Part shown: piece by piece, positions 29,245-38,092 of the stretch
Layout: every line of letters begins with the position of its first letter
Position numbering within the stretch: position 1 is the first letter of the stretch
From: Cytophagales bacterium
GTDB taxonomy: Bacteria > Bacteroidota > Bacteroidia > Cytophagales > Bernardetiaceae
Assembly (NCBI GenBank): GCA_004293815.1
Contig: RDZD01000019.1
Span: 22,163 to 86,162 of the forward strand
Reading direction: 5' to 3'
Length of the DNA: 64,000 bases
Position numbers and translations under genes: made by a program
The notes under the pieces: generated by a model
What the model was told of the DNA's origin: nothing
Seen by the model: only the letters and a program-made list of their open reading frames with translations
The model's database searches: none

Positions 29245-29665
29245 GAGGTGATGAGATTGTTGAACGAGTTTGTTTTTGACTTGAGTGATAAAAGACCACC
29301 TCAAAACGCATACCAATTTCAAAATCAAAGCATTGAACCTTTTAGGTTAAGGCTATTTGCTGCTCTCAGATGCGCTTTTCTGCGTGGGAGTTATAGCTCT
29401 TTCGGATGCAATTTTAACAAAATTTAATATTTACAAGAATTTACAAATTTTGTTTTTTTTTTAATTCTCTTTAAATAAGAGTTTTAAGGGATCGTTCAGA
29501 AAAAAAAATTAAATTATTTACAGAAGTTTGGTATAATTGAGAACAAACCAAAGAATATTTTTTGTTTTTCTAATCAAATACCTGTTAAATTTGGAAATTG
29601 GTTTGTGTTACTATTTATTTATCTAATTCTAATTAAGCGTTTTATTTTCTAAGGTGCTACTATTT
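29245..29665. other. Intergenic region between divergent genes, 421 bp
   Basis: Very AT-rich, with a T10 run at 29453-29462 and several A runs, ahead of the SusC gene. A TTTG at 29590-29593 followed 15 bp later by TACTATTT is promoter-like but not consensus. No gene or RNA is seen. Confidence 0.5.
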
Positions 29666-32653
29666 ATGAACAAATTCAAACATCTTTTATTAATCTGCTT
29701 TATGCTGCTTGGTGTGGGGACGTCGCAATTATTTGCACAGTCCACCATAACAGGTACTGTAAAAGACAGTGAGGGGGAATCCCTGCCAGGTGCTACTGTG
29801 GCCATTAAGGGTACACAAAAGGGCACTCAAACAGACATCGATGGCAAGTACTCTATAGAGGTACCTGCTGGTTCTAAGTTTCTGACTTTTAGCTTTGTTG
29901 GTTACAAAATGCAAGAGATAGAGATTGGGAATAGGTCTACTATAGACGTATCTCTTGAGCTCGAAGGTAATGATGAAGTAATTGTTACGGGTTACAGCCC
30001 TCAGCTGAAAAAGACTTTTGTGGGCGCAGCATCTGTTATTGATGCAGAATCCATGGAAAAACTGCCTATATTGACTATCAACCAAGGTATGCAAGGTCAG
30101 GCGGCTGGTGTGCAGGTAGTATCTTCATCAGGCTTGCCTGGTGGTGGCATCAGTGTGCGTGTGCGCGGCCAGACTTCTCTTTCGGCGGGAAACAACCCAC
30201 TCTACGTCATTGACGGTGTGCCTATGGTAAACGGTAATCTTGGTCAAGTGGGCTTTGGTGGCCAGAATACTTCTAGCTTGGCTGGTTTGAACCCAGACGA
30301 TATTGAGTCTATGCAGGTATTGAAAGATGCTGCTGCTACGGCTATTTATGGCGCTCGTGCTGCCAACGGTGTGGTCGTGATTACTACCAAAAGGGGTAAG
30401 ACTGGTAGGCCTACGATTTCTTTCAACTATACGCGCAGCTGGGGTAAAGAGACCAACCGCATTACAATGCTCAACAGCAGTCAGTATGCGACACTTCGCA
30501 ACGAAGCCAGAAGAAATGACGGTTTTCCTGAAATTGCGATAGATACCACCATCAACACCAACTGGTTGAACGAAGTGTTTAAGATTGCAGATATTGCTGA
30601 TTATCAAGTTACGGTGTCGGGTGGTGAAGGCAAAACTAGATACTATGCTAGCGTAGCTCACCGTAACGAACAAGCCATTATTATAGGTTCTCAATTCAAT
30701 CGCTACAATGCAAGGGTTAATACCGAAACTTCAGCATCTGAGGGTTTCATAATCAGGACTTCCATGGCTGGTAGTTACGACTTGAACAACCGTATCAATA
30801 ATGACAACAATATTTTTGGGGTATTGAGTACGGCTATGCTTTGCCCGCCTAACGTACCTGTTTTTACCAAAGATGGTGAGTATGGAGCATGGCAGTTTGC
30901 CAACCCTGTTGCTACAGCTCTTGAGCCTCGTTATGCGAACACCAATTTGAAGTTTACTGGCAACATGAACTTTGCCTACAGATTGTTCAAAGGGAAGAAA
31001 AAGAATGAGGACTTAAAGTTGATGTTGGATCTTTCTACAGACTACAACGGTTATATTGAAGATCACTATGAGCCGCCAACCACCACCCAAGGTATTCCTT
31101 CTGGTGTTGGTGTCTACACTTCTCGTAACATCCTTCGCTACGTGGTAGAACCTTATTTAATTTATAAAGGTTCTTTTGACGAAGATAACACCTTTAATCT
31201 TGTGGCTGGTATGACTTTTCAGAAAACCACTGATCAAAGCAGTTTCACTGTTGGTGAAGTGTTTCCAACTGCATTCAACAGCTTGACATACGTAGCTTCA
31301 GCAGCACAAGTCAATTCGGGGTCTTCCAACATTGACCGTCGCGGCTTTCAGTCATACTTTGGCCGTTTTTCATACTCATTTAAGGAAAAGTATAACGTGG
31401 ATGTTTCTGGCCGTGCAGATGGTTCTGGCGCATTTGGTCCTGATAGGCGTTATGGTATGTTCTGGTCTGTGGGTGCTGGCTGGATTATCAGCGATGAAGC
31501 CTTCTTTGAAGATTTAAGTGAAACAGTTAACTTGTTGAAACTCCGCGCATCTTATGGTTTGGTAGGTAATGACCAAATAGGCAATAACATTTGGCAAAAG
31601 TCTTGGGGTGTAACCGACTATAACGGCATGCCTGCCAGCAATGTTGCACGCATTGGTAACCCTGCTTTGAGTTGGGAAAGCAGCAATAAATTTGACGTTG
31701 GCGTAGAAGCAGCTTTCTTCCAAGACAAAGTGAGCGTTAATTTGGGCTTTTATAACACTAACACAACAGGTCTTCTTTTTGCAAAACAATTCCCTTCTTC
31801 CACGGGTTTCTTCTCTCAAACGTATAACATAGGCAAGAGCAACAACCGAGGTGTGGAATTAGAGGTGCGTGGTTCGCCTATTAACAGATCTACAACTGGT
31901 GGTTTGAAATGGGATGTGAACGTAAACTTGGCTTACTCTACCAACGAAGTGGTAGAATTGGTAGATGAGGAACCTATTATATCGGGCTTTGGCAGTGCGG
32001 TGTTGATAGGCAGACCTTTCAACTCTTTTTATGCACTCAAATCTACAGGTGTAGACCCTGCAACTGGCAACATGATGTATGAAGATGTAAATGGTGATGG
32101 TATCTTCAACCAAGAAGATTATCAGTTCTTGGGTGCTGGTTTCACACCTTTCTATGGAGGTATCACCAACACGCTTTCTTGGAAGAACTTGAGTTTGGAT
32201 ATGTTCTGGCAAGTAAACATCGGCAATGAAATCTACAACAGCAACTGGGAGTTTATCCAGTCTATGGGCTCTGCTGTTTGGAACCAAGATGCCAGTACGC
32301 TCAACCGTTGGAGACAGGCAGGCGACGTTACAGATGTTCCTCGTGCAGGTATAGGCTCAGCAGAAGCTGTTCAGAACAACCTTCGCTCATCTCGTTTTGT
32401 ATTGGATGGCAGCTTTGGTCGTCTCAAAAACTTGGCCTTATCATATACTGTGCCTAAGGATTTACTCAAAAAAGCCAAAATAGAAAGCTTACGCTTGACG
32501 CTTTCTGGCCAGAATCTTTGGACAATCACTAGGTATGCTGGTTTTGATCCCGAGGTGAGCACTTTCGGTGAGTCTAATAGTGCCGCAGGTACAGACTTTT
32601 TGACATTGCCTCAGCTTCAAATGTTCACCGCTGGTATAAACCTCAAATTCTAA
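29666..32653 (+). CDS. SusC/RagA-family TonB-linked outer-membrane protein
   Basis: A 995-residue receptor starting at the ATG at 29666 (MNKFKHLLLICFMLLGVGTS, ending LFAQ). A carboxypeptidase-like domain follows (TGTVKDSEGESLPGATVAIK), then the SusC plug with VTGYSPQLKKTFVGAASVID, GLPGGGISVRVRGQTSL, NNPLYVIDGVPM and ATAIYGARAANGVVVITTK. A large beta-barrel ends in FTAGINLKF. SusC proteins import large ligands, usually oligosaccharides or peptides, with a SusD lid. The SusD partner lies directly downstream after 71 bp. No glycoside hydrolase, peptidase or sigma/anti-sigma pair adjoins, so the ligand cannot be inferred. Confidence 0.95.
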   Translation: MNKFKHLLLICFMLLGVGTSQLFAQSTITGTVKDSEGESLPGATVAIKGTQKGTQTDIDGKYSIEVPAGSKFLTFSFVGYKMQEIEIGNRSTIDVSLELEGNDEVIVTGYSPQLKKTFVGAASVIDAESMEKLPILTINQGMQGQAAGVQVVSSSGLPGGGISVRVRGQTSLSAGNNPLYVIDGVPMVNGNLGQVGFGGQNTSSLAGLNPDDIESMQVLKDAAATAIYGARAANGVVVITTKRGKTGRPTISFNYTRSWGKETNRITMLNSSQYATLRNEARRNDGFPEIAIDTTINTNWLNEVFKIADIADYQVTVSGGEGKTRYYASVAHRNEQAIIIGSQFNRYNARVNTETSASEGFIIRTSMAGSYDLNNRINNDNNIFGVLSTAMLCPPNVPVFTKDGEYGAWQFANPVATALEPRYANTNLKFTGNMNFAYRLFKGKKKNEDLKLMLDLSTDYNGYIEDHYEPPTTTQGIPSGVGVYTSRNILRYVVEPYLIYKGSFDEDNTFNLVAGMTFQKTTDQSSFTVGEVFPTAFNSLTYVASAAQVNSGSSNIDRRGFQSYFGRFSYSFKEKYNVDVSGRADGSGAFGPDRRYGMFWSVGAGWIISDEAFFEDLSETVNLLKLRASYGLVGNDQIGNNIWQKSWGVTDYNGMPASNVARIGNPALSWESSNKFDVGVEAAFFQDKVSVNLGFYNTNTTGLLFAKQFPSSTGFFSQTYNIGKSNNRGVELEVRGSPINRSTTGGLKWDVNVNLAYSTNEVVELVDEEPIISGFGSAVLIGRPFNSFYALKSTGVDPATGNMMYEDVNGDGIFNQEDYQFLGAGFTPFYGGITNTLSWKNLSLDMFWQVNIGNEIYNSNWEFIQSMGSAVWNQDASTLNRWRQAGDVTDVPRAGIGSAEAVQNNLRSSRFVLDGSFGRLKNLALSYTVPKDLLKKAKIESLRLTLSGQNLWTITRYAGFDPEVSTFGESNSAAGTDFLTLPQLQMFTAGINLKF

Positions 32654-32724
32654 TTAAAAATAAAACAAAGTTTCTTACAAGCAGCCAAGCCAAAAGCTTG
32701 GCTGCTTAAAAAACATAAAAACAA

Positions 32725-34104
32725 ATGAAAGCAACTAAAAAATTAAGACGTTGGACATTGGGAGCTGTGGCAGCTCTGATGTTAGGCTCCTGCGATATAC
32801 TTGAACAACCTGTCGTCAATCAAGTTTTAGATGTTGAGGCTCTGTCTAATGGTGAACAAGCAATCTATGCAGGCAGGGGCTTAATGAACTCACTTCAAGG
32901 AGGTGGCATGTATGGACAGCAATACATTACCATGACAGGTACACTTTCTGACGAAATGCGCCATTCTGGCTCTTTCTTGGAGAATCAGCAATTCGATCTC
33001 AATGAGGTGCAGGCTAATAACTTTGCAATTCCAGGTATTTATGGGTCTATTTTCTCTGTAGCTTACCAAGCAAATATCATGCTCGAGAGAGTGCCTTTGA
33101 TTCCGGCTGATAAGATCACTGAAGATGAAATTACGCTTGTAACAGGGCAAGCTTATTTTGCAAGAGGCTTGGCTTTTCTACAAGGTGTTTCTCTTTGGGG
33201 TGATTTTTGTATGCCTTTAACTTCTGATTTTGATGCAAACCTGATCATAACCCGTTCTCCTAAAGCTGAGGTATTGGCTCAGGTGATAAAGGACTTTCAG
33301 GAAGCAGAAAAACGATTGCCTGCTATAGCTCGACGAGAAGATAGGGTTATGCCATCATCTACTGCTGCTAAAGCGTTGTTGTCAAGAGTTTATTTGATGA
33401 CAGGTCAATACGCAGAGGCAGAGCGTTATGCCACCGAGGTAATAGCATTGTTTGATCCATTGGATAAAAATAGTGGTGGTCGCTATGACTATGACTTTGA
33501 GTCCCTCTGGGTAGCAGAAAACGGCACTTCTAACGAATCTATTTTTGAGATAGCTTTTAGTGCTATTGATGGTAACAGCCTTGCGTTCTTTATGGAAAGA
33601 GCAAGTGCTGGTGGCCGTTACGAATTTGCTCCAGCCCCTGAAATCCTTACTCTTCTGAGAAACAAAGGTGGAGTACGTTTGGGCTCCAGTGTGCGTGGAT
33701 CGGGTACCACTGCTGTGGTTAGAAAGTACCGTGATATTCAAAATGGAGCAGACCGAGTAAAAGTGGTTCGCTTGGCAGAGATGTATTTGAACCGTGCTGA
33801 AGCTCGTGCTCAATTGGCTAATCGTTCTGGTGCTGTAGAAGACCTCTTGACAGTAAGAAGACGCGCACAGGCCAGCACCTTGGTAAGCGGTACAGATGAT
33901 ATCTTGCAACTCATTTTTGAAGAAAGAGCTGTAGAATTTGCCTTTGAAGGCCACCGCTGGTATGACCTGCAACGTTCTGGCACTATTGGCGATGTGATGG
34001 GTAGTGTAAACCCTGACACATGGCAAGAGACAGATGCTTTATTGCCTATTCCTGAGCGTGAGTTACAGCTCAATCCAGGTATGATTCAAAATCCTGGTTA
34101 CTAG
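32725..34104 (+). CDS. SusD/RagB-family outer-membrane lipoprotein
   Basis: A 459-residue lipoprotein: signal peptide with lipobox LGSC (Cys23, followed by DILEQP). The SusD fold is recognisable by its TPR-like helices (TLVTGQAYFARGLAFLQGV, STAAKALLSRVYLMTGQYAE) and by the C-terminal SusD block (LAEMYLNRAEARAQL, DLLTVRRRAQAS, IFEERAVEFAFEGHRWYDLQ, LLPIPERELQLNPG). It binds substrate on the cell surface and caps the upstream SusC barrel. A strong terminator follows, so SusC-SusD form a two-gene unit. At 459 residues it is somewhat short for the family but has all conserved segments. Confidence 0.94.
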   Translation: MKATKKLRRWTLGAVAALMLGSCDILEQPVVNQVLDVEALSNGEQAIYAGRGLMNSLQGGGMYGQQYITMTGTLSDEMRHSGSFLENQQFDLNEVQANNFAIPGIYGSIFSVAYQANIMLERVPLIPADKITEDEITLVTGQAYFARGLAFLQGVSLWGDFCMPLTSDFDANLIITRSPKAEVLAQVIKDFQEAEKRLPAIARREDRVMPSSTAAKALLSRVYLMTGQYAEAERYATEVIALFDPLDKNSGGRYDYDFESLWVAENGTSNESIFEIAFSAIDGNSLAFFMERASAGGRYEFAPAPEILTLLRNKGGVRLGSSVRGSGTTAVVRKYRDIQNGADRVKVVRLAEMYLNRAEARAQLANRSGAVEDLLTVRRRAQASTLVSGTDDILQLIFEERAVEFAFEGHRWYDLQRSGTIGDVMGSVNPDTWQETDALLPIPERELQLNPGMIQNPGY

Positions 34105-34119
34105 GACTGAGATTTGAGC

Positions 34120-34160
34120 AAAAAAAGCGGTGTTCTCATTAACAGAGCACCGCTTTTTTT
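34120..34160 (+). terminator. Intrinsic terminator after the SusC/SusD pair
   Basis: Arms 34120-34136 and 34144-34160 pair over 17 bp with one G-T pair (core AGCGGTG), 7-nt loop, A run before and T run after. It lies 15 bp after the SusD stop. Confidence 0.9.
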
Positions 34161-34320
34161 ATATGATTAACTCCAGCCTTCTCTCAAGCTCCATATGCAA
34201 CTTTTCTCAAAAACCAAACGTTAAATAGATATGGCTGGGCGGTGTAATTCTCTGAAAAATAACTATTATACCCTAATCAGCTTTTTTGTTATTTTTCTGT
34301 GTCAAAAATGATATCTAATT

Positions 34321-34818
34321 ATGCACAACTTCAAAATTACTGTGCCTAGCCCATGTCCAGCAGACTGGGATGGAATGACACCAAAAGGCTTAGGAAGAGC
34401 CTGTTCTGCTTGCACAAAAGTGGTAGTGGATTTTACTAAAATGACTAAACCCCAAGTAGAAGCCTATCTTCTGGCAAACCACAACGAGAAAATATGTGGA
34501 CACTTTTATGTGTCGCAACTGGACGAAAACCCGCGCCCCAAAAACCACAACATCACCTATTGGCTTGGCTTTTATTCCAAGATAAAACAAAAGCAGGCAA
34601 AAGACCTTTTAAGCAAATTAGGTAAATCCGTTCTGTTGCTTGTGGTAGGAGTCTGGCTCCTGGCTTCGGGCTGTACGGAAATAATGGAACCGAAACTTAG
34701 CGGCGATGTTTGTGTAGAACCTGATACTACCGAGCAGGTAGATGGCGGTTTGAAGATAGATACACAAAATCAACCTGAGGTAACAGGAAAAACTCACACA
34801 CCTGAAGGGACTCAGTAA
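34321..34818 (+). CDS. Membrane protein with conserved N-terminal Cys-motif domain
   Basis: A 165-residue protein. Residues 1-65 carry a motif I recognise at the N-terminus of several Bacteroidota membrane proteins: PSPCPADWDGMTPKGLGRAC, SACTKVVVDFTKM, then KICGHFYVSQL. The cysteines at about 12, 30, 33 and 59 suggest a metal or redox site on the cytoplasmic face. A transmembrane helix follows at ~103-119 (SVLLLVVGVWLLASGC). The ~45-residue tail is acidic and Pro/Thr-rich. In other genomes this domain often precedes larger periplasmic domains; here it ends in a short tail. The function is unknown. It stands alone, after the SusCD terminator. Confidence 0.7.
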   Translation: MHNFKITVPSPCPADWDGMTPKGLGRACSACTKVVVDFTKMTKPQVEAYLLANHNEKICGHFYVSQLDENPRPKNHNITYWLGFYSKIKQKQAKDLLSKLGKSVLLLVVGVWLLASGCTEIMEPKLSGDVCVEPDTTEQVDGGLKIDTQNQPEVTGKTHTPEGTQ

Positions 34819-34960
34819 TGGCCGACCTCTTGGTGTGGAAGCTAGGGCTTGATAGATAGAGCAGAATAAAGACCCTTAAAATTAGCGACTTAAATTTATG
34901 TTTTTTTTGAGTTTTTTTGATTCTAAGCAACTCAAAAACTTTTTTTAAACATAAAAACAG

Positions 34961-34968
34961 TATCTTTG
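34961..34968 (+). promoter_or_regulatory. Putative -7 element of the leucine dehydrogenase gene
   Basis: TATCTTTG followed by CGGC is an exact TAnnTTTG match 59 bp before the start codon. A T7 stretch near 34940-34946 fills the -33 region without an exact TTTG. Confidence 0.55.
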
Positions 34969-35027
34969 CGGCAAAATTGATAATTGTGTTTTTATATTGT
35001 TCAATCTATTAAGCACTGGCCAGAATA

Positions 35028-36128
35028 ATGGTGGAACTAAAATCAGGAAATGATACGCTCCAAGTCTCTGTATTTGAGCAACTAGAGCAAATGGGACATG
35101 AACAGTTGGTGTTTTGTCATGACACCAGCACGGGTCTCAAAGCCATTATTGGCATTCACAACACCGTTCTTGGCCCAGCACTTGGCGGCACGCGTATGTG
35201 GTCTTACACAAACGAATCAGATGCCATTCGCGATGTGCTTCGTCTTTCGCGCGGGATGACCTTTAAAAACGCTGTAGCTGGCCTCAACCTAGGAGGTGGT
35301 AAAGCTGTGATCATTGGAAATGCCCGTAAAGATAAGTCAGAAGCTCTTTTACGTCGTTTTGGTAAGTTTGTGGAAAGTCTCAACGGCAAGTACATCACAG
35401 CCGAAGATGTGGGTATGCAGACCATAGACATAGAATACATGGCTATGGAAACTAAGCACGTAACGGGCAAGCCTGAGAGCATGGGTGGTAGCGGAGATCC
35501 TTCGCCCTTCACCGCTTTAGGCACTTACATGGGTATAAAAGCCTCTGCTCAAAAAGCTTACGGGAACGATAGCTTAGCCAACAAGAAAATTGCTATACAA
35601 GGCGTAGGCAATGTGGGCGAGCACCTTATTGGACACTTGAGCAAAGAAAATTGTAAAATTTTTGTAACAGATATTTACGAAGACCGAATCAAGGCTGTAG
35701 CCAGCAAGTATAAAGTGGAAGTGGTACGTCCTGATGATATTTATGGTCTTGATGTAGACATTTACGCACCTTGTGCATTGGGTGCTACGGTCAATGATCA
35801 AACGCTTAGCCAACTAAAAGCACAAATCATTGCGGGCTGTGCCAACAATCAGCTTTTAGACGAGAAAAAGCATGGTAATGAGTGCTTGAAACGTGGTATA
35901 ATTTACGCGCCTGACTTTTTGATTAATGCTGGTGGTGTGATAAATGTATACAGAGAGTATCAAAACTTAGATCGCGCTTGGGCTGTTCAAAAAACGGAGG
36001 CTCTTTATGATGCCACCTTACAGGTGCTTAATACATCTTTTGCCGAAAATCGCAACGCGCAAGAAGTGGCTATCCAAAACGCACTCAAGCGTATTGAAGC
36101 AGTGGCTAAAATCAAAACTGTGCGCTAG
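35028..36128 (+). CDS. Leucine dehydrogenase-like Glu/Leu/Phe/Val dehydrogenase
   Basis: A 366-residue NAD-dependent amino acid dehydrogenase. The short length and N-terminus are those of octameric leucine/valine/phenylalanine dehydrogenases rather than ~450-residue glutamate dehydrogenases. The substrate-binding lysine lies in RLSRGMTFKNA (K80) and the catalytic lysine in GLNLGGGKAVIIG (K92). The nucleotide-binding glycine loop GVGNVG begins near 196, and APDFLINAGGVINV is the C-terminal signature. It deaminates branched-chain amino acids reversibly to 2-oxo acids. Monocistronic, with a promoter-like element upstream and a long hairpin downstream. The leucine preference is a family-level inference. 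Confidence 0.9.
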   Translation: MVELKSGNDTLQVSVFEQLEQMGHEQLVFCHDTSTGLKAIIGIHNTVLGPALGGTRMWSYTNESDAIRDVLRLSRGMTFKNAVAGLNLGGGKAVIIGNARKDKSEALLRRFGKFVESLNGKYITAEDVGMQTIDIEYMAMETKHVTGKPESMGGSGDPSPFTALGTYMGIKASAQKAYGNDSLANKKIAIQGVGNVGEHLIGHLSKENCKIFVTDIYEDRIKAVASKYKVEVVRPDDIYGLDVDIYAPCALGATVNDQTLSQLKAQIIAGCANNQLLDEKKHGNECLKRGIIYAPDFLINAGGVINVYREYQNLDRAWAVQKTEALYDATLQVLNTSFAENRNAQEVAIQNALKRIEAVAKIKTVR

Positions 36129-36160
36129 TTGCTGGCATGTGTTGAATTTATAATCAATGA

Positions 36161-36210
36161 TACAAAAATTTAGGCCACAAAAATACATTTTTGCGGCCTA
36201 AATTTTTGTA
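36161..36210 (+). terminator. Long hairpin terminator after leucine dehydrogenase
   Basis: Arms 36161-36176 and 36195-36210 pair perfectly over 16 bp (core TTTAGGCC). An inner stem CAAAAAT/ATTTTTG continues past one mismatch, leaving a 2-nt loop. AT-rich outer arms supply the T tract in both directions. Confidence 0.75.
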
Positions 36211-36320
36211 AATTAACAAGTTGCACGTATAGAGGTTAAAAGGCAAAAATCTCTTGAATCAGTTACAAAATTATTAAACAAAAGTTCATTTTTAAGCGTG
36301 GTCTGTCTGCTTAAAATCTG

Positions 36321-36328
36321 TAATTTTG
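36321..36328 (+). promoter_or_regulatory. Putative -7 element of the saccharopine-dehydrogenase-like gene
   Basis: TAATTTTG followed by TGCC matches TAnnTTTG and lies 78 bp before the chosen start codon. The -33 region lacks an exact TTTG. Confidence 0.45.
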
Positions 36329-36406
36329 TGCCTAATTTAAAGCCAATATAAAAGATAATTGGCTCTTTTGTTCAAGTATTTTCTCTCAAAAACTCTTGAT
36401 AAATCC

Positions 36407-37612
36407 ATGAGTAAAGTCCTTATCATAGGCGCGGGTGGCGTTGGCAATGTGGTAGTAAAGAAATGTGCGCAAGCCTCACATGTTTTTACAGACATTATGC
36501 TTGCAAGCCGCACCAAGTCTAAATGTGATGCCATCGCTGCCGAAGTGGGCGGAGATCGCATCAAAACGGCTGCCGTAGATGCCGACAATGTGCCTGAACT
36601 GGTAGCACTTATCAAAAGCTTTAATCCGAAGCTGGTTATCAACGTGGCGTTGCCGTATCAGGATCTTACCATCATGGAGGCCTGTCTACAGACGAACACC
36701 CACTACATGGACACTGCCAACTATGAGCCTAAAGACGTTGCCAAGTTTGAGTACAAATGGCAGTGGGCCTACCATGACCGTTTTAAGGCGGCTGGTTTAA
36801 TCGCTCTTTTGGGTTGTGGTTTTGATCCAGGTGTAACAGGGGTGTTTACAGCTTATGCACAAAAGCACCACTTTGACGAAATGCACTATTTGGATATCGT
36901 AGACTGCAATGCAGGCGACCATGGCAAGTCTTTTGCTACCAATTTTAACCCTGAAATAAATATTCGCGAGATTACCCAAAAAGGCAAATACTGGCTCGAT
37001 GGTCAGTGGGTAGAGACCGAGCCACTAGAGATTAACCGCATTATCAATTACCCTCATGTGGGTGGCAAAGATTCTTATTTGCTCTTTCATGAAGAGTTGG
37101 AATCTCTAGTTAAGAACTTCCCTTCTATCAAGCGTGCACGCTTCTGGATGACGTTTTCTAAAAACTACATCAATCACCTCAACGTCCTTCAGAACGTGGG
37201 AATGACGCGTATAGACCCTGTTAAATACAACGGTGTAGACATAGTGCCATTACAGTTCCTTAAGGCCGTTTTGCCTGAACCATCTTCTTTGGCCGAAAAC
37301 TATTCTGGACAAACCTCTATTGGCTGTCATATTCGCGGCAAAAAAGATGGTAAGGATAAGTACTACTTTATTTATAACAACTGCGACCACGCTGAGACTT
37401 TCAAAGAAGTGAATGCACAAGCCATTTCTTATACTACGGGTGTACCCGCCATGGTGGGTGCTATGATGATCCTCACGGGGGAGTGGATGAAAGCTGGCGT
37501 ATACAACGTGGAAGAGTTTAATCCAGATCCATTCCTTGAGCAACTGGCCAAATATGGCTTGCCTTGGCATGAGCATGTAAACGACAATCAGTTTGTAGAG
37601 TTCAAAGACTAA
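36407..37612 (+). CDS. Saccharopine dehydrogenase-family enzyme, probably carboxynorspermidine dehydrogenase
   Basis: A 401-residue enzyme starting at the ATG at 36407 (MSKVLIIGAGGVGNVVVKKC), which places the NAD(P) motif GAGGVG directly at the N-terminus. ANYEPKD, LLGCGFDPGVTGVFTAYAQK and DCNAGDHGKSFATNFNPEIN are segments of the carboxynorspermidine/carboxyspermidine dehydrogenase branch. That branch condenses a diamine with aspartate semialdehyde in the alternative polyamine pathway used by many Bacteroidota. The partner carboxynorspermidine decarboxylase is not in the window. Lysine-pathway saccharopine dehydrogenase is the alternative; the whole-length match to the polyamine branch is recalled, not computed. 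A clear terminator follows. Confidence 0.85.
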   Translation: MSKVLIIGAGGVGNVVVKKCAQASHVFTDIMLASRTKSKCDAIAAEVGGDRIKTAAVDADNVPELVALIKSFNPKLVINVALPYQDLTIMEACLQTNTHYMDTANYEPKDVAKFEYKWQWAYHDRFKAAGLIALLGCGFDPGVTGVFTAYAQKHHFDEMHYLDIVDCNAGDHGKSFATNFNPEINIREITQKGKYWLDGQWVETEPLEINRIINYPHVGGKDSYLLFHEELESLVKNFPSIKRARFWMTFSKNYINHLNVLQNVGMTRIDPVKYNGVDIVPLQFLKAVLPEPSSLAENYSGQTSIGCHIRGKKDGKDKYYFIYNNCDHAETFKEVNAQAISYTTGVPAMVGAMMILTGEWMKAGVYNVEEFNPDPFLEQLAKYGLPWHEHVNDNQFVEFKD

Positions 37613-37632
37613 AATTTGATTGAATGATGGCT

Positions 37633-37664
37633 AAAAAGGCCGCTCCTCTTAAAGCGGCCTTTTT
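37633..37664 (+). terminator. Intrinsic terminator
   Basis: Arms 37633-37644 (AAAAAGGCCGCT) and 37653-37664 pair perfectly over 12 bp, 8-nt loop, ending in five T, 20 bp after the saccharopine-dehydrogenase-like gene. Confidence 0.92.
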
Positions 37665-37894
37665 GACTAAAAAAATGGTGTTAGAGGGTCATTTCTTAGA
37701 ATAAGCTGCTCAATAAGAGCGAATACTTTCTACTGGCCTTTCTCTATTGTGTACCAAACATGAGAATTAACCATTATCAGATATTTTTTTGCAACTCGGC
37801 GAAACAATATCTATTTAAAAAAGTTTTAAGTGCGATTTTGCTCAATGTACTTTTTTTATGGTCACATCATTTAACTCAAATTTTTCTAAATTTC

Positions 37895-38074
37895 ATGGAA
37901 CAATCTACTAGTAAGACCTCAAATCAACTTTTGGCATTTCTGGAGAAAAACCAAAATTTAAGCTCTACTGATTTTCATCAAGTCTTGAGCAACCTAAATA
38001 GCCACCCAAAAGCTGAATTTGCAGCTAACTTCGATGCTGAAGCTCGAGAACTTGTAAAGTTGCTTAAAAGATAG
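37895..38074 (+). CDS. Small hypothetical protein (59 aa)
   Basis: A 59-residue protein from the ATG at 37895 (MEQSTSKTSNQLLAFLEKNQ), ending 18 bp before rlmN. An in-frame ATG at 37760 would add 45 residues of hydrophobic, non-family-like sequence. It is soluble, helical and polar (NLSSTDFHQVLSNLNSHPKA, ARELVKLLKR). No domain is recognised. The stop codon abuts a promoter-like element of rlmN (38075-38082), so the two may be transcribed separately. Codon use is like that of its neighbours, so it is probably real but modestly supported. Confidence 0.5.
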   Translation: MEQSTSKTSNQLLAFLEKNQNLSSTDFHQVLSNLNSHPKAEFAANFDAEARELVKLLKR

Positions 38075-38082
38075 TAGCTTTG
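38051..38082 (+). promoter_or_regulatory. Putative promoter of rlmN
   Basis: CTTG (38051-38054), 20-bp spacer and an exact -7 element TAGCTTTG (38075-38082) followed by CGC. The rlmN start codon is only 10 bp further, so the transcript would be nearly leaderless. It overlaps the end of the small upstream gene. Confidence 0.4.
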
Positions 38083-38092
38083 CGCAAAAAAA

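Noticed and set aside
29453..29462. T10 run upstream of SusC as a phase-variation tract
   Set aside because: It lies in a very AT-rich non-coding stretch about 200 bp from the start codon, where such runs are expected, and no promoter element abuts it.
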